The notes below the pieces were generated by a model. It was not told the DNA's origin. It searched no databases and worked only from the letters and a program-made list of their open reading frames with translations. Shown piece by piece: positions 1 to 10,461 of a stretch of DNA of 64,000 nt (within the stretch, counting starts at the first letter, position 1; each line of letters begins with the position of its first letter). The translations under genes were made by a program, and so were the position numbers. The stretch comes from Flavobacteriaceae bacterium PS02338 (GTDB lineage: Bacteria > Bacteroidota > Bacteroidia > Sphingobacteriales > Sphingobacteriaceae): positions 1,550,001 to 1,614,000 of the forward strand of contig JASCOD010000001.1 of NCBI GenBank assembly GCA_029959615.1, given 5' to 3'.

Positions 1-3000
1 AATGCTAGCGAATCCACGAACTTTCAGGGAGCTATAGATGAAGTTAAAGTTTACAATGCGGTGCTTACCGAAAGCGACATTAAAGCTGACATGTTAAGCA
101 GCACCCCTTCGGTACCCGCAAATTTAGTAGCACATTATAACTTTAACCAAACGGGTACAACACTTACAGATTTAAGCGGCAATGGATACGATGGTGTGGT
201 GACCAACTTCGCTTTAACTGGTACTTCTAGTAATTGGGTAGAGAGCTATGCTATGGTGGTTCCAACGATAACTACTGCTACCAATATACTTTCTTCAGGT
301 TTTACAGCAAATTGGACAGCACCTGCAAATGGTACGTTAGACAATTATGTTTTAGAAGTAGCAAAGGATAACGGATTTACAAATCCTATTTCAGGTTCGC
401 CGTTTTCAGTCAATGCCTTATCTCAACAAATTACTGGATTATTATCGAATACCGATTATTATTATCGGGTGAAAGCAAATAAAAATACGATACCAGGACA
501 AGGTGCCAATAGCGATACAGAGAAGGTGACCACTACTCTTGCATATGATTTTTTAAGCTCCTTGTCTTTAACGGGGGTAAGCATTAGTCCTAGTTTCAAT
601 TCAGCTCAATTAAATTATTCGGCAGTAACTTCAAACACTAGTTTACAGCTACAGGCAGTTCAAGCTAATATCGGTTCAACTATAGAAATGAAGGTAAATG
701 GAAGCGGTTTTACAGCCATTTCCACAAGCGTTTTATCGCCAATAATCCCTTTAAATTTGGGAAATAATGTGATAGAATTGAGAGTGACAGATGGGCCAAC
801 TAGTCGTATTTATACGCTATCCATTAATCGGGTTAATCCAACTATTCATTATGTAACGGAAAGTGGTGCTGGCACTAAAGATGGTACCTCATGGAACAAT
901 GCCTCAGACGATTTGCAGCAAATGATCAGTGCAGCTACGCCACATGACCTAATTTGGGTGGCTAAAGGTGTATACAAACCTATCCGTAGAGGAGATGACT
1001 TGATTCAGATAAGCTTAAAACATAGAAGAAATTCATTCGTATTAAGTCCTGATATAAAAATTTATGGAGGTTTTATAGGAACCGAGACAATGCTCGAAGA
1101 TCGTAACTATGTACAGAATGAAACGATACTTAGTGGAGATTTTAACGGCGATGATGTCGTGACAGGGGGAAAAAACACACTGGTAATCAGCAATCATGCA
1201 GATAATTCTTATCATGTGGTTTTAAGTAGGGGAGCTGTAGGTTATGCATTGCTAGATGGTTTTACGATTACAGGGGGGAGAGCCGACGGAGGACTAGTTA
1301 TAAATCCAGATTTTAGTGTGCACTCCTATGATTTTGGTGGAGGTTTGTCTTTAAGGAAATCTTCACCCACTTTAAGAAATTTGAAAGTTAAGGTGAACTC
1401 TGGTGTAGTTGGAGGAGGTATTTTCGCAGAAGAATCTCAATCAATTATTGAAAATGTTAGCATAAACAGTAACAGAGCTCAAGGAGCAGGTGGTATTGCC
1501 GCTACTGTATCTAACTTAACTTTAAATAATGTAACAGTAAATAACAATAGAGCAACTACTAATGGTGGTGGAATGTCTAATAGTAACGGTAGTGCTCCTA
1601 CAATCACCAATTCAAGATTTTTTGGTAATTACGCGGTAAATGATGGAGGTGGAATCTACAATACTGATGCTGCTCCAGTGCTGCTAAATGTGAGTATTAC
1701 CGATAATATGGTTATTGATTATGGGGGAGGAATGAGTAGTAGGGACAACTCAGCTCCGCAGCTAACCAATGTGTTAATTGCTAATAATGAAGCCGATTTA
1801 GGTGGAGGAATGTTAAATGCCGAAACTACCTCAGCAATTTTAACCAACGTAACCATTACAAAAAATAGAGCTACTTCTAGTGCAGGAGGTGTAGAAAATA
1901 AAATATCCGGTACTGCCATTATCAGGAATAGCATTATTTGGGACAACTATAGTCCTGTAAATAAGGTAATCCACAATGAGTCAGTACCTGCTGTAGTTAC
2001 CCATAGTTTGGTAGAGGGTGGCTATACAGGAACAGGAAATATCTCTGTAGATCCGCAATTCAGAGATCCAGCAAATCGTAATTATCAATTGGGAAGTAAT
2101 AGCCCCGCTGTTAACGCCGGCAGTAGTGTTTATTATGCCCCTTCTCAAACACCTGATATTTCTGCCGTAAATAAAGACTTAAATGATAGGGCAAGGGTAA
2201 ACGGCACCAGCATAGATATGGGAGCTTATGAAGATCATTTTGCTTCAGCAGCACTTCATTTTGATGGCGTAGATGATCAAGTTACTTTCGGAGCAACGCC
2301 AACTACAGTAAGCGGAGACTTTACGGTGCAAATTTGGGTAAGACCAACAGAAGTAGCTAAAACCATGCATATATTAAGTACCAAAACTGTCGGAGGTTTT
2401 GGATTTGATCTTCAACTTAAAAACGGCAATACTGTACACGCCAATATTGGCTCGGCGAATGCTTGGCTAAGTAATGCTGCCGATATGACTTATGATTATA
2501 GTGCAGGCCGATGGATGCATATTGCTTATTCGGTAAGCTCAACTGGTTTCAAGGCTTATTTGAATGGAGAATTAAAAGCCAGTGGCGCTTTTTCGGGTAC
2601 CCCTTTGTTAATGGATACAAATCATCAGCTTCAGCTAGGTTACGATACAAATAATAGCAATACGTTTTTTAACGGAGAGTTAGACGAATTAAGAATCTAC
2701 AATAAGGCACTAACTGATACGGAGATTAATCAGGAAATGGTTAATGAAAGTTCTGTTTTGTCTAATCAGCTACTTGCTCACTATAATTTTAACCAAGGTG
2801 TACCTCAAGATAATAACTCAACAAATACCATCTTAGAAGATATTGGTCTTCATCACAATACCGGAACCTTGGTCGGCTTTACACTCAATGGCGCTCAAAG
2901 CAATTGGGTAGAAAGCTATGCGCAGGTAGTAACTGAGTTGGTTGTACCAATTAGCTTGTCACCATCATCTTTTGAAGCTCGCTGGAAATCTCCTAAATTG

Positions 3001-5004
3001 GGGTTGGTAGATAATGGATATACTTTAGAAATAGCTACCGATTCAGATTTCTCGATGCCAATTGCAGGCTCTCCATTTAACATAACAACCGAAAATAGAA
3101 TTTTTAGCGGATTACCTACCAACACTTCTTATTACTATCGTGTAGCTGCTGATAAACAAAGTGTAACTGGAAATGGAGCATTTTCGCCAGTAATGATAGT
3201 TAATTTGCAAACTTTTACCCCGCCAGGAAATGCTTTAAACTTAGATGGCACTAATGATCATGTGGTAATGCAGCCTAAGGCTACCGTAGTTAAAGACAAC
3301 TTTACGGTAATGGCATGGGTAAAGCCAGAACATTCCACTAAAGCAATGCATATATTGAGTACTCGCGAAGGAGGAGATCAAACTTTTGACATGCAGTTAA
3401 CTGGTGGAAATAAAATTCATGGAGATATTGGAGCGGGTACTTCTTGGGACACGAATAACGCCGATGCCGATTATAAATACAACATTAACCAATGGTTACA
3501 TGTGGCTTATGTGGTATCTCCAAGAGCCTATAAAATTTATGCCAATGGTAAAGAAGTAGGAGGGGGTGTTTTAACCAAAGATCCTGTTTTGTTAGGAGCA
3601 ACACATTACATTACCATAGGTAAAAATGCTACTGAAAACACCTATTTTAAGGGGAGCATAGACGAAGTGAGGATCTATAGCCAAGCACTTACCGAAGCAG
3701 ATATTAAACAGAATATGTTAAATACGGCTATTACACATCCATCAGCCTTGCTTGCCCACTACAATTTTGATCAAGGGGTAAACAGCAAAAGCGATGTGCT
3801 TACAGACCAAGGTATCAATGGTTATCATGGTACTTTAAAAGGTTTTGCATTGGAAGGTAATGCCAGTAATTGGGTAGAAAGCTATGCAATGGCAGTACCC
3901 AATATGGATAACGTCACAAATATAAAGGGTACTAAATTTACAGCTAATTGGACTGCTCCCTTAATAGGAACAGTAGATAATGGCTATTTATTAGAAGTTG
4001 CCACAGACGAAGTCTTTACACAGATGATCACCAATTCGCCATTTTCGATAAACGATACACATCGAGAAATTATAGGATTAACTACGGGCACGAATTATTA
4101 TTATCGCGTAAAGGCTGATAAAAATAGCGTAACAGGTCAAGGTGCAGTGTCAGAGGTTAAAACAGTAACTCCGGTAAAGGAAAGCCAAACCATCAACTTT
4201 GCAGCACTTGATCCCAAAACTACCAATAGTGCAGATTTTGTGCTCGGTGCTACGGCTACAAGCGGTCTTGAGGTAAGTTATACCAGCAGCAATACCGCAG
4301 TAGCCGAGGTTTATCAGGATAACGGTATTTGGAAAGTGAAGATCAAAGGAGAAGGAATTATCAATATTACAGCTAAACAGGCTGGCGATGCCGACTACAG
4401 CGCTGCTGGCGATGTGCCACAGCAACTTATCGTGGTAGAGGCTCCGCTTCCAATCACCCTAGTTTCCTATACGGCAAAAATAGAAGGTAATTCTACCAAG
4501 CTACGATGGCAAACTTCATCAGAAACAAACAATAAAGGCTTTATCATTTACCGCAGTGGCGACTATGGACTTTTTGTAAAAATAGGCGAAGTCTCCGCAA
4601 CCCATAACACACCAGCCAGTACAGACGGAACATCTTCCGTTTCCAGTTATACCTTTATAGACAAACAACCTTTAAACGGTAACAACTATTACAAACTGGT
4701 GCAGGTAGATAACGATGGAACAGCAACAGAATTAGGCGTTAAACCCCTAACTTATAACTTAAAACTGATTACGTACAACGTATTTCCTAATCCAACCAAA
4801 GACAAGGTAACGATCACGTTCGCCGCAGGCGATTACCATACCTTAAAAGTAATAGATATGACGGGTAGGGTCTTGCAAACAACTAGCATATCCCTAACTG
4901 CAAGTGAAGCAGCTATTCATCTAGCTAATTATGCAAGTGGCGTTTACCTGCTTTTACTAGAGGGCAAGCAAGGCGCTAAACAATTGAAGGTAACTAAACA
5001 ATAG
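1..5004 (+). CDS. Giant T9SS-secreted LamG/FnIII/beta-helix surface protein (5' end outside window)
   Basis: The reading frame is open from base 1, and the first 20 codons (NASESTNFQGAIDEVKVYNA) are the end of a LamG/concanavalin-like domain, so the start lies upstream of the window. Domains by nucleotide position: FnIII-like about 250-535; cadherin-like beta sandwich about 550-835; right-handed beta helix with GGG-rich rungs about 843-2240, closing with the MGAYE motif; LamG 2245-2745; FnIII 2930-3215; LamG 3230-3715; FnIII 3900-4165; Ig-like bacterial domain starting QTINFAALDPK 4183-4440; then a beta-sandwich and T9SS sorting domain with VFPNPTKDKVTI and a Lys-rich end. LamG and FnIII domains usually bind glycans or act as spacers, so adhesion or polysaccharide binding is plausible; no catalytic motif was seen. 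The C-terminal module is nearly the same as in the genes at 22795, 30057 and 32219. Function unproven. Confidence 0.9.
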   Translation, partial: NASESTNFQGAIDEVKVYNAVLTESDIKADMLSSTPSVPANLVAHYNFNQTGTTLTDLSGNGYDGVVTNFALTGTSSNWVESYAMVVPTITTATNILSSGFTANWTAPANGTLDNYVLEVAKDNGFTNPISGSPFSVNALSQQITGLLSNTDYYYRVKANKNTIPGQGANSDTEKVTTTLAYDFLSSLSLTGVSISPSFNSAQLNYSAVTSNTSLQLQAVQANIGSTIEMKVNGSGFTAISTSVLSPIIPLNLGNNVIELRVTDGPTSRIYTLSINRVNPTIHYVTESGAGTKDGTSWNNASDDLQQMISAATPHDLIWVAKGVYKPIRRGDDLIQISLKHRRNSFVLSPDIKIYGGFIGTETMLEDRNYVQNETILSGDFNGDDVVTGGKNTLVISNHADNSYHVVLSRGAVGYALLDGFTITGGRADGGLVINPDFSVHSYDFGGGLSLRKSSPTLRNLKVKVNSGVVGGGIFAEESQSIIENVSINSNRAQGAGGIAATVSNLTLNNVTVNNNRATTNGGGMSNSNGSAPTITNSRFFGNYAVNDGGGIYNTDAAPVLLNVSITDNMVIDYGGGMSSRDNSAPQLTNVLIANNEADLGGGMLNAETTSAILTNVTITKNRATSSAGGVENKISGTAIIRNSIIWDNYSPVNKVIHNESVPAVVTHSLVEGGYTGTGNISVDPQFRDPANRNYQLGSNSPAVNAGSSVYYAPSQTPDISAVNKDLNDRARVNGTSIDMGAYEDHFASAALHFDGVDDQVTFGATPTTVSGDFTVQIWVRPTEVAKTMHILSTKTVGGFGFDLQLKNGNTVHANIGSANAWLSNAADMTYDYSAGRWMHIAYSVSSTGFKAYLNGELKASGAFSGTPLLMDTNHQLQLGYDTNNSNTFFNGELDELRIYNKALTDTEINQEMVNESSVLSNQLLAHYNFNQGVPQDNNSTNTILEDIGLHHNTGTLVGFTLNGAQSNWVESYAQVVTELVVPISLSPSSFEARWKSPKLGLVDNGYTLEIATDSDFSMPIAGSPFNITTENRIFSGLPTNTSYYYRVAADKQSVTGNGAFSPVMIVNLQTFTPPGNALNLDGTNDHVVMQPKATVVKDNFTVMAWVKPEHSTKAMHILSTREGGDQTFDMQLTGGNKIHGDIGAGTSWDTNNADADYKYNINQWLHVAYVVSPRAYKIYANGKEVGGGVLTKDPVLLGATHYITIGKNATENTYFKGSIDEVRIYSQALTEADIKQNMLNTAITHPSALLAHYNFDQGVNSKSDVLTDQGINGYHGTLKGFALEGNASNWVESYAMAVPNMDNVTNIKGTKFTANWTAPLIGTVDNGYLLEVATDEVFTQMITNSPFSINDTHREIIGLTTGTNYYYRVKADKNSVTGQGAVSEVKTVTPVKESQTINFAALDPKTTNSADFVLGATATSGLEVSYTSSNTAVAEVYQDNGIWKVKIKGEGIINITAKQAGDADYSAAGDVPQQLIVVEAPLPITLVSYTAKIEGNSTKLRWQTSSETNNKGFIIYRSGDYGLFVKIGEVSATHNTPASTDGTSSVSSYTFIDKQPLNGNNYYKLVQVDNDGTATELGVKPLTYNLKLITYNVFPNPTKDKVTITFAAGDYHTLKVIDMTGRVLQTTSISLTASEAAIHLANYASGVYLLLLEGKQGAKQLKVTKQ

Positions 5005-5041
5005 GCATAATAGAAAGAAAGTTTGTTTTATAATCTTCCCA

Positions 5042-5190
5042 ATTCTCTCCCTTTGGGAGAATCGTAGTAAAACGCAGCTCATTGATACCTTTAGAAAATA
5101 AATGTCTATTTTTTTAGAAGGCCTTGCGAATCTCCCTTTCAATATTTCCTAATTCTCTCCCTTTGGGAGAGATGCCCACAGGGCAGAGAG
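5042..5190. repeat. Two dispersed CTCTCCC-ttt-GGGAG hairpins
   Basis: Two copies of an AATTCTCTCCC-TTT-GGGAGA hairpin begin at about 5041 and 5151. The second continues into GCCC-aca-GGGC and then GAGAGGGTATTTTT, so it could end transcription from the giant gene upstream. I recall similar CTCTCCC/GGGAGAG palindromes scattered between genes in other Bacteroidota; copy number in this genome cannot be seen here. Confidence 0.5.
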
Positions 5191-5295
5191 GGTATTTTTA
5201 ATAATTGAACTGATGTTAGTTTGAAAAACTCCAAACTGGTTTTAATATTCGTTATTTCAGCGGATGCTTAAACCAGAGGATACCGTTCAGAATAG

Positions 5296-5535
5296 CCTTT
5301 TCAATGTTCGGAAGACCTCGCTTGGTCTTTGGAATGACCTTTTCAATGTTCAGAAGACCTCGCTTGGTCTTTGGAATAACCTTTTCAATGTTCAGAAGAC
5401 CTCGCTTGGTCTTTAGAATGACCTTTTCAATGTTCAGAACATCCTGCATGGTCTTTTGAATAGCCTTTTCAATGTTCGGAAGACCTCGCTTGGTCTTCCG
5501 AATAACCTTTTCAATGTTAAAAACATCCTTTGTAA
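5296..5535. repeat. 42-bp tandem repeat array, each unit a potential hairpin
   Basis: Five full units start at 5296, 5338, 5380, 5422 and 5464, and a 30-bp partial unit starts at 5506; each begins CCTTTTCAATGTT. Most units contain AAGACC-tcgctt-GGTCTT. In the fifth unit the stem is a perfect 11 bp (5475-5485 with 5492-5502). Because 42 is a multiple of three, the minus strand stays open across the array (5252-5557, 101 codons), giving a 14-residue repeat around KTKRGLPNIEKAI. That frame opens with GTG preceded by AGGAG at a 7-nt spacing. It may be a small repetitive protein, a structured RNA or a neutral minisatellite; the sequence alone does not decide. Confidence 0.8.
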
Positions 5536-5618
5536 CCTTTTCAGCTTTGTGAAGCACTATATTACTCCTATAAAAACCACTTTCTTAACCGCCTAAGAAA
5601 TTTTAGTCCATATTGGTT

Positions 5619-5688
5619 TATACGCCCAAACTAATCCCTAACCCCTAGTTCCTAACTCCTAACCCCTGATGCCTGACCCCTAACCCCG
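5619..5688. repeat. C-rich CCCTAA-like patch (G-quadruplex potential on minus strand)
   Basis: This is an irregular run of CCTAACCCC/CCTGATGCC words. The complementary strand has four GGGG or GGG runs separated by TTA-type spacers, a telomere-like pattern that could fold as a G-quadruplex. It ends directly against the inverted repeat upstream of the next gene. Related patches lie near 10919, 18496 and, more degenerate, 56019. Confidence 0.65.
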
Positions 5689-5735
5689 TACCCAATACTG
5701 GGTATTGCCATTGTTTTTTCGCAAAATTATCTTTG
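5689..5735 (+). promoter_or_regulatory. 7-2-7 inverted-repeat operator plus Bacteroidota promoter
   Basis: TACCCAATACTGGGTA (5689-5704) is two TACCCAR heptamers facing each other across 2 bp, as in NarL-family sites (TACYNMT-nn-AKNRGTA). TTG at 5705-5707 and TATCTTTG at 5728-5735 fit the Bacteroidota -33 and -7 boxes with a 20-bp spacer. The operator abuts the -33 box, a position expected of an activator. The same geometry is repeated before the genes at 13679 and 18650. Confidence 0.7.
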
Positions 5736-5788
5736 AGCAATTTTCCTATGTACATGCCCATCCTTTAGATAAAATGAAATTCAATGCA

Positions 5789-8700
5789 ATGAAAAAAACG
5801 CTACTTCTCCTTTTAAGCTGCCTTAGCCTTAGCTTGGCGGCAATAGCCCAGAACATTATTTATGTAAACATTAACGTCTCCGGTGGTGCTAACAACGGTA
5901 CAAGCTGGGCAAATGCCTACAACAATCTGGCTACCGCTATTGATAATGCCAGTGAGGGTAAACAAATCTGGGTGGCCAAAGGTACCTACGAACCTGCAAT
6001 ATTTAGCGGCTCTTTTAGCATGAAAAATAATGTAGCCATTTACGGTGGTTTTGCAGGAGGAGAAACCAGCCTAGGCCAGCGTAACTATATGGCTAACCTA
6101 ACGATACTAAGAGGTGACTATACTATTCTTAACAATAACAATGGGCTAACTGCTACTGCTATTTTGGATGGGTTTACTATTACGGGTACAAATGACTACA
6201 ATGATGGAAAATGTGTTAATTTTAATGTTTCGCCTACTATTCGCAACTGTGTGTTTACTGGGGCTTCTAATGGCATATTTAATAGGAACTCTTTCCCTAC
6301 TATTATCAATTGCTCTTTCGTGGCGAATAGAAGTAATGGCATATCTAATATAAATTCTTCACCTACTATTGTCAACTGTTTGATTGCAGGAAATTCTCAA
6401 AGTGGTATATATAACGAGGCTTCGTCATCATCTATCATTGTGAATACCACTATTGCTGGTAATAATGGCAATGCTTTGTTTAATAGCAACAGTACGCCTT
6501 TAGTACGTAACAGTATTGTATGGGGAGGTGTTGTAGGCAGCTACACTGCAAGCCATTCCCTCATTAAAGATAAAACAGATGAAAGCAATGGTAACATCAG
6601 TGCTGGTGGTGTAACAGAAAACCATATTTTCAACAATTACGCTGGAAACGACTACACCTTAAAGTCAGGTTCGCCTGCTTTAAACAAAGGAGATAATAGC
6701 CTTTACATTGGGCTAAATGCAGCTACGCTAGATTTAGCGGGGAATAAAAGACTAATAGGTTCGAAAATAGACCTGGGAGCCTATGAGCACCAAACTTTGG
6801 TAATTACCCCTGATGTTAATAATACTGTCTATGTAAATAGCAATGCCGATGGTACTGGCGACGGCTCTTCTTGGAATAGTGCACTTACCCAATTGGCAGA
6901 TGCGCTAAAAGCTGCCAAAACAAATACCGCTATCCATAAAATCTACGTAGCAAAAGGAACCTACAAACCGCTCTATAGCCCAGCTAGTGGCAACTTCGGA
7001 CTAGATGCAGGCAGGGACAATGCTTTTCTGTTGGTGCCTAATGTAGCCATTTATGGAGGTTTTGCAGGTAACGAAACTGCTTTGGAACAAAGAAATTGGA
7101 GAGCGAACCAGACCATCCTCTCTGGTGATTTAGATAACAACGATGCGCTAACCGATGGTATCAGCACCACCATTAACGGTAACAATGCGCACCATGTTGT
7201 CCTTTCCGGTGGCGATATGGGCGCTTCCATTCTGGATGGTTTTACCATTACGGGTGGTCAGGCAAACGGCTCTGGAGAGCTTTGGGTTGCCAGCGGACTG
7301 AACAACTTTTCACAGAATTTTTCTAGGACCGATGCGGCAGGGATCTTTAACCGCGAGAGTGGCGGTAATTTTCCGGCACCCACCATTCGTAATTGCCGTA
7401 TTTCTGGAAATACTGCCAGCAACCTCGGTGGGGGTATGGCCAATTATAACAGTTCGCCAACCATTATAGATTGCATCATCTCACGCAATAGTGCGGGGAC
7501 TACCGCTGGAGGTATGAGGAATTCGGGCAATGCCGCAACAAAAGTGATCGGTACGCTGATCTCTGGCAATACGGCCCCTTCTGGAGGTGGCGTTTCCGGG
7601 ACAACCAGTGCTACGGTCACTTTCACCAACTGCACCATTGTGAATAACGGCGAGGGATTGAACGTGTCCAATGGCTGGCCACAGCTGAACAACAGTATAG
7701 TTTGGGACGGAGTGGTGGGCAGTTACCATGCAAATTATTCCCTGATCAAGGACAAAACTGATGGCAACAACGGCAATGTAAGTGCTAGTGGCCTAACTGC
7801 AAATGAGATCTTCGATAACTATGCTGGAGGAGATTATATCCTAAAGACTGGTTCTCGAGCTTTGAACAGTGGTGGCAATAACCTATACACTGGGCTAAAC
7901 GCAAGTACCTTAGATTTGCTGGGCAATAGAAGACTGATTAGTAAAACTATTGATTTAGGTGCTTATGAGCATCAGACTTTGATAATTACACCCGATGCCA
8001 ATAACATTGTGTATGTCAATAGCAATGCCGATGGTACAGGCGACGGCTCTTCATGGGGATTTGCCGTGACGCAATTTCAGGCTGCCATTGATGGACTGCC
8101 AGCAAATGGTGGACAGGTTTGGGTAGCCAAGGGTACCTACAAACATAGTGGTGGCTTTTTTAGTATGAAAAAGGATGCGGCGATTTATGGAGGATTTACG
8201 GGTAATGAGGTTAACCTAGCCCAACGTAACTATATAGCCAACCCAACGATTTTGACGCGTATCTTTAACCACAATAATGAACTGACTGCTACTGCTATTT
8301 TGGATGGGGTTACTATTACAGATGAAGGAGATTATGGAATGCATAATATTAATGTTTCTCCTACTATTCGTAATTGTGTGTTTACTAGGAATTATGATCA
8401 TGGTATACTTAATGAGAACGCTTTCCCTACGCTTATCAACTGCTCTTTCGTGGCGAATAACGGTAACGGCATAGCTAATAAAACTTCTTCACCTACTATT
8501 GTCAACTGTTTGATTACGGGAAATCGTGAAAGTGGTTTATATAATGAGACTTCTTCATCGCCAACCGTCATCAATACCACTATTGCTGGTAATAATGGTA
8601 ATGCCTTGTTTAGTATCAACAGTACTCCAATATTATATAATACCATTGCATGGGGCGGTACTTTTGGAAATTACACAGCAAGCCATTCTTTAATTAAAGA

Positions 8701-10444
8701 TAAAACAGACGAAAGCAATGGCAATATCAGTGCTAGTGGGTTAACGGAAGCGAGTATTTTCAACAATTACGCTGGAAGCGACTACACCTTAAAGTCAGGT
8801 TCGCCTGCTTTAAACCAAGGGGATAATAGCCTTTACACTGGGCTAAATGCAGCTTCGCTAGATTTGACAGGTAATAAAAGATTAATTGGTTCAAAAATAG
8901 ACATAGGAGCCTACGAAAACCAAACTTTGATAATTACACCTGATGCCAATAACATTGTGTATGTCAATAGCAATGCCGATGGTACTGGTGACGGCTCCTC
9001 TTGGGCATATGCCACTACGCAATTACAGGCTGCCATTAACAGTTTGCCAGCAGGTGGTGGTCAGGTTTGGGTAGCTAAGGGAACTTATCAGCCTGCAGGC
9101 GGTAGTTCTTTTACGATGAGAAAAGATGTGGCCATCTATGGAGGTTTTGCCGGGGGAGAAACCAGTATAGGCCAACGTAACTATATGGCCAACCTGACCA
9201 CACTGAAAGGTAATGACCAAGTTGTTATCTTCAATGATGATAATGAATTGACCGCTACAGCCATTTTAGATGGATTTACGATTACAGCGGAGCTCCGAGA
9301 CGGGATGGTTAATATGTCTTCTTCTCCTAAAATTAGCAATTGTGTTTTTACTGGGAATGGTTTCGATGGGATGTCTAATGGTAGAAATTCTTCTCCTATC
9401 GTTAACAACTGTGTTTTTACAGAGAATAAGGGCAATGGCATGGGTAATCATTTCGACTCTTCTCCTATTCTTATCAACTGTATTTTTACAGCTAATCTTC
9501 AAAGTGGCATCTATAATGTAACCTCTTCTTCACCCACCATTATCAATAGCGCTATTGTAAATAATTTAGGTAATGGCTTGTTTAATAGCGATAGTACACC
9601 ATTACTGCATAATGCCATTGTTTGGGATAACATTATAGGTAGTTATACAGCAAAGAATTCCCTGATCAAAGGTAAGACAGATGTTACCAATGGTAATATC
9701 AATGGAGCAATATATAACGAAAACCAAATTTTTAACAACTATACGAATAAAGATTATAGCCTAAAGGTAGGATCGCCAACCATTAACAAAGGCGATAACG
9801 CATTATATACGGGTAGTGGCCTAAATCTCAATGCCGACAAAGACCTGGCCGGAAATCCACGCTTTTTTGATGGACAAATAGACATAGGCGCTTACGAAAG
9901 CCAGGTACCTGTTCCATTACCAGTTAATTTTGGCAAGTTTACTGCTGCCTTGCAAAACAACCGTGTCAAATTAGAATGGAATACCTTTAGCGAAACCAAC
10001 AACGAAGCTTTTACGGTTTACCGCAGTACTGACGGACTGAATTATACCAAAATTGCCCGCCAAGCTAGCAAAGGCAATGGAGCAAACAGTTATGTTGCTT
10101 ATGACAATAGCCCGCTAAACGGCCTAAACTATTATCGCCTGAAACAACAGGATACGGACGGTACCACTACCGAACTGGGCGATGATGCGGTGAATTTCTC
10201 CCTACGTAACGAAGAAGTAAAGGCTTGGCCAAATCCCGTAGAGAAGATCCTGAAATTAAGCTTCCCTGCAGGCAAGTACCAAAGCTTAAGGCTAGCGGAT
10301 GTGAGCGGTAGAAAACTACAGGAGCATACGCTCAACAAAACCCAAAGCCAAGCAGAGTTAGACCTGAGCAGCTATCCAAAAGGTGTTTACCTCATCGCAC
10401 TAAAGGGCAACAATGGCAACCATCTGCTAAAGGTGCTGAAATAG
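5789..10444 (+). CDS. Giant four-module beta-helix T9SS surface protein, paralogue A
   Basis: The start ATG at 5789 gives MKKTLLLLLSC...AIAQ, a signal peptide nearly the same as in paralogues B (13679) and C (18650). An in-frame TTG at 5705 is rejected because it lies in the promoter. The 1551-residue product has four modules that each begin VYVNSNADGTGDGSSW, continue with QVWVAKGTY and YGGF, run through Asn-rich beta-helix rungs (SPTIxNCxF, GNNGN) and close with IDLGAYE or IDIGAYE. Module ends are near 6790, 7975, 8930 and 9900. An Ig-like domain (PLPVNFGKFTAALQNN) and a T9SS sorting domain follow (AWPNPVEKILKLSFPAGKY). The rungs recall the GGA(I/L/V)/FxxN repeats of chlamydial Pmp proteins. 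Likely secreted and anchored at the cell surface; adhesion is inferred, and no enzymatic residues are evident. Probably controlled by the site at 5689. Confidence 0.9.
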   Translation: MKKTLLLLLSCLSLSLAAIAQNIIYVNINVSGGANNGTSWANAYNNLATAIDNASEGKQIWVAKGTYEPAIFSGSFSMKNNVAIYGGFAGGETSLGQRNYMANLTILRGDYTILNNNNGLTATAILDGFTITGTNDYNDGKCVNFNVSPTIRNCVFTGASNGIFNRNSFPTIINCSFVANRSNGISNINSSPTIVNCLIAGNSQSGIYNEASSSSIIVNTTIAGNNGNALFNSNSTPLVRNSIVWGGVVGSYTASHSLIKDKTDESNGNISAGGVTENHIFNNYAGNDYTLKSGSPALNKGDNSLYIGLNAATLDLAGNKRLIGSKIDLGAYEHQTLVITPDVNNTVYVNSNADGTGDGSSWNSALTQLADALKAAKTNTAIHKIYVAKGTYKPLYSPASGNFGLDAGRDNAFLLVPNVAIYGGFAGNETALEQRNWRANQTILSGDLDNNDALTDGISTTINGNNAHHVVLSGGDMGASILDGFTITGGQANGSGELWVASGLNNFSQNFSRTDAAGIFNRESGGNFPAPTIRNCRISGNTASNLGGGMANYNSSPTIIDCIISRNSAGTTAGGMRNSGNAATKVIGTLISGNTAPSGGGVSGTTSATVTFTNCTIVNNGEGLNVSNGWPQLNNSIVWDGVVGSYHANYSLIKDKTDGNNGNVSASGLTANEIFDNYAGGDYILKTGSRALNSGGNNLYTGLNASTLDLLGNRRLISKTIDLGAYEHQTLIITPDANNIVYVNSNADGTGDGSSWGFAVTQFQAAIDGLPANGGQVWVAKGTYKHSGGFFSMKKDAAIYGGFTGNEVNLAQRNYIANPTILTRIFNHNNELTATAILDGVTITDEGDYGMHNINVSPTIRNCVFTRNYDHGILNENAFPTLINCSFVANNGNGIANKTSSPTIVNCLITGNRESGLYNETSSSPTVINTTIAGNNGNALFSINSTPILYNTIAWGGTFGNYTASHSLIKDKTDESNGNISASGLTEASIFNNYAGSDYTLKSGSPALNQGDNSLYTGLNAASLDLTGNKRLIGSKIDIGAYENQTLIITPDANNIVYVNSNADGTGDGSSWAYATTQLQAAINSLPAGGGQVWVAKGTYQPAGGSSFTMRKDVAIYGGFAGGETSIGQRNYMANLTTLKGNDQVVIFNDDNELTATAILDGFTITAELRDGMVNMSSSPKISNCVFTGNGFDGMSNGRNSSPIVNNCVFTENKGNGMGNHFDSSPILINCIFTANLQSGIYNVTSSSPTIINSAIVNNLGNGLFNSDSTPLLHNAIVWDNIIGSYTAKNSLIKGKTDVTNGNINGAIYNENQIFNNYTNKDYSLKVGSPTINKGDNALYTGSGLNLNADKDLAGNPRFFDGQIDIGAYESQVPVPLPVNFGKFTAALQNNRVKLEWNTFSETNNEAFTVYRSTDGLNYTKIARQASKGNGANSYVAYDNSPLNGLNYYRLKQQDTDGTTTELGDDAVNFSLRNEEVKAWPNPVEKILKLSFPAGKYQSLRLADVSGRKLQEHTLNKTQSQAELDLSSYPKGVYLIALKGNNGNHLLKVLK

Positions 10445-10461
10445 CATTGTCGAAGGTTCCA

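Noticed and set aside
5296..5535. CRISPR array at the 42-bp repeats
   Set aside because: The units are contiguous with no unique spacers, and no cas genes are present. The same holds for the 118-bp array at 42714.
5705..5788. N-terminal extension of paralogue A starting at TTG 5705 (and the same at 18566 for paralogue C)
   Set aside because: The extension begins inside the -33 box and covers the -7 box and leader; the signal peptide starts at the downstream ATG, as in paralogue B.
6168..9521. Many plus- and minus-strand open frames inside the beta-helix genes
   Set aside because: They are shadows of the repetitive, codon-biased main frames; their products merely mirror the rung periodicity.
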